From assembly GCA_001931535.1 (NCBI GenBank), contig CP016211.1, forward strand, positions 5,563,573 through 5,627,572: a stretch of DNA of 64,000 bases. The letters run 5' to 3'. Shown here one piece after another: positions 62,637-64,000 of this stretch; position 1 is the stretch's first letter; each line of letters starts with the position of its first letter. This DNA comes from Minicystis rosea. Lineage in GTDB: Bacteria > Myxococcota_A > Polyangia > Polyangiales > Polyangiaceae. The translations under genes and the position numbers were made by a program. The notes under the pieces are model-generated. The model had not been told where the DNA came from. It saw nothing but the letters and a program-made list of their open reading frames with translations, and did no database searches.

Positions 62637-64000
62637 CGAACACCGGGAGGATGGGGAGCCCCGTGATGGTGCTCTGCTTCTTGTAATCATAGCTGTAGAT
62701 GAGATCCTCGGCGTTCTTCTTGTTCGTGACGTTCTGCACGTCGAGGTAGATCTCCGCCTTCACCCGGCCGAAATCGAAGCGCTTGGCCGCGCGCACGTCG
62801 AGCTGGACGAAGGCGGGAATCCGCACCTGGTTGGGATTCGTCTTGTCGAAATAAGGCTCGTAGATGTCACGACGCGAGTCGTAGAACGCGCCCAGCACCG
62901 CCGTGCGCGGGAAGCCGGACGCATAGCGGAAGCGCGCGCCGAACTCGAAGCCGAGCCCCGGCTCGTACGACGCCACCACCGTGAGCACGTGCGTCTGATC
63001 GTTGTCGAAGAGCCGCCACGCGCGGTCGGGGTGATCGCGCCGCTCGCTGCGGATCAAGCTGTAGCTCGCCCACCCGAAGAAGCCTTTGGCCAGCGACTGC
63101 CGCACCAAGATCTGCCCGCCGAACGCCCGCCCCTCGCCCTCGTCCACGAGCGCCTGCGCGAGGAGCGGCGACGGCGCGTCGCTGCGCGAGGCGAGCCCGA
63201 CCGACCGCGAGAAGAAGCCCACCGCCTCCACCATCAACGTATCGGTGATGTTGTACGAAGCGCCGCCGAGGACGTGGTGCGCCACCGAGGCACCGAGGAG
63301 CGGATTGCCGAAGTACGCCGACAGATCCTGAGACAGCGGCGCTTGATGGTAAATGCCCCAAGCTGCCTTGAGCATGAGCGGCTTCACCGGATTGAAGCGC
63401 ACCGAGAGGCGCGGCTCGATGGCCGTCTCCTCGCGCGCGAACCCGATGGAGGGCGTATCGCCGACGATCGGTGTCTTGCGGCTCCCCGCGACCAGATAGG
63501 GCTCGAAGCGGAAACCAGGAATGATGTGCAGCTTGTCGCCGGCCAGGGACCAATCGAGCTGCGCATACGGCGCCACGGTGAGCTGCGTCGTCTTCCACGT
63601 ATCGGCGCTGACCTTGTCGGGCGCCGGCTGTCCGAAGACGTGAATGTCGCCCTCGCGCGGCGGCGACGCCACCGCGCCGCTCCGCGCCAGATCCGCGAGC
63701 GAAGCCTCCACGTCGAGGCCGGCTGTGACCACCATGTTGGGCCCGACGCGCCCGCGCCAGCCGGCCCGCAGGCCGAAGATGTTGGTCTTGATGTCGAGCG
63801 TCGAGGGCGCGCCGCCGAAGTTCGATTCGAGCGTGCTCACGTCGCGCCCCACCGAGGGCGTGACCCAGAGCGTGGCGCCGTCGGGCATCTGATATCGATA
63901 CTTCAGCACCACGCGGCCGAAATCGAAGCCCGTGCGCTCGCTCTTCACCTGGGTCGGGTCGGCGCTGTCCACCGAGCGCGTGAGCCGATCGCTCGAGCCG
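62617..64000 (-). CDS. TonB-dependent receptor, C-terminal part (start beyond window)
   Basis: The minus-strand frame is open to the right edge, showing about 461 residues of an outer-membrane beta-barrel. Alternating strands such as GATLWVTPSVGRDVSTLESN, KLHIIPGFRFEPYL and FGWASYSLIRSERRDHPDRA are typical of TonB-dependent receptors. VKAEIYLDVQNVTNKKNAED is the conserved penultimate segment, and the chain ends in Phe (GGRLDF), the barrel-insertion signal. The plug domain and signal peptide lie outside. It imports an unknown ligand with energy from TonB-ExbBD. The next gene, a Cys-rich lipoprotein, overlaps its end. Confidence 0.9.
   Translation of the reverse strand, partial: GSSDRLTRSVDSADPTQVKSERTGFDFGRVVLKYRYQMPDGATLWVTPSVGRDVSTLESNFGGAPSTLDIKTNIFGLRAGWRGRVGPNMVVTAGLDVEASLADLARSGAVASPPREGDIHVFGQPAPDKVSADTWKTTQLTVAPYAQLDWSLAGDKLHIIPGFRFEPYLVAGSRKTPIVGDTPSIGFAREETAIEPRLSVRFNPVKPLMLKAAWGIYHQAPLSQDLSAYFGNPLLGASVAHHVLGGASYNITDTLMVEAVGFFSRSVGLASRSDAPSPLLAQALVDEGEGRAFGGQILVRQSLAKGFFGWASYSLIRSERRDHPDRAWRLFDNDQTHVLTVVASYEPGLGFEFGARFRYASGFPRTAVLGAFYDSRRDIYEPYFDKTNPNQVRIPAFVQLDVRAAKRFDFGRVKAEIYLDVQNVTNKKNAEDLIYSYDYKKQSTITGLPILPVFGGRLDF

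Overview
The window is very GC-rich DNA, densely coded on both strands, and looks like the chromosome of a myxobacterium (Myxococcota; a Polyangia-type member is my inference). The reasons are: many short-signal lipoproteins with Gly/Ser/Thr-rich linkers and Cys-rich bodies; two secreted proteins with polyserine stalks, GTGG repeats and a Cys-Gly-Cys/membrane-helix/poly-Arg tail of the MYXO-CTERM type; Hanks-type Ser/Thr kinases; hybrid histidine kinases; and a Notum/pectin-acetylesterase-like lipoprotein. I see no rRNA, tRNA, transposase or CRISPR array.

Layout. 1-3,846: a LysR regulator running off the left edge, divergent from an MFS exporter and an aldo/keto reductase, then a solitary thiH-like radical SAM gene. 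4,038-7,728: two small lipoproteins, a truncated flavoprotein coupled to a small CxC/CxxC protein, and an Asp-box protein. 7,822-9,731: a class I terpene synthase and a SAM methyltransferase on the minus strand, a probable small pathway for a C-methylated terpenoid. 10,580-13,101: a Cys-rich lipoprotein and a pectin-acetylesterase/Notum-like lipoprotein. 13,219-16,584: a HEAT-repeat protein and a SWIM zinc-finger gene broken by a one-base frameshift. 17,624-24,774: three sensor kinases; the two outer ones are hybrid kinases sharing a 717-bp almost identical block. 24,989-27,192: a cation/proton antiporter coupled to a TrkA/RCK-type subunit. 27,318-30,563: hisC, a TPR lipoprotein and a lamin-tail-domain lipoprotein with a probable frameshift.

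30,979-32,046: a membrane-anchored Ser/Thr kinase. 32,446-42,110: a minus-strand respiratory complex I cluster (nuoE, F, J, K, L, M, N) with four-base or near-zero gene junctions from nuoF onward, followed by a lipoprotein. The genes for NuoA-D, G, H and I are not here, so complex I is split over the genome. 42,632-46,032: a zinc-ribbon/GGYGAPP-repeat membrane protein, a hemerythrin-like protein and a second Ser/Thr kinase. 46,331-51,246: two large, overlapping surface lipoproteins. 51,484-53,192: a patatin-like lipase and ArfB. 53,418-57,471: two tandem lamin-tail/polyserine/MYXO-CTERM paralogues and a stand-alone receiver domain. 57,532-61,531: a P-type cation ATPase with two small partner proteins. 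61,554-64,000: a lipoprotein overlapping the end of a TonB-dependent receptor whose start lies outside the window.

For novelty, the strongest signals are the terpene synthase/methyltransferase pair with a perfect palindrome between the genes, two arrays of palindromic repeats (32,128-32,400 and 44,088-44,345) that both sit between convergent genes and share a core, the near-identical kinase block, and a NuoL with an extra C-terminal soluble domain.
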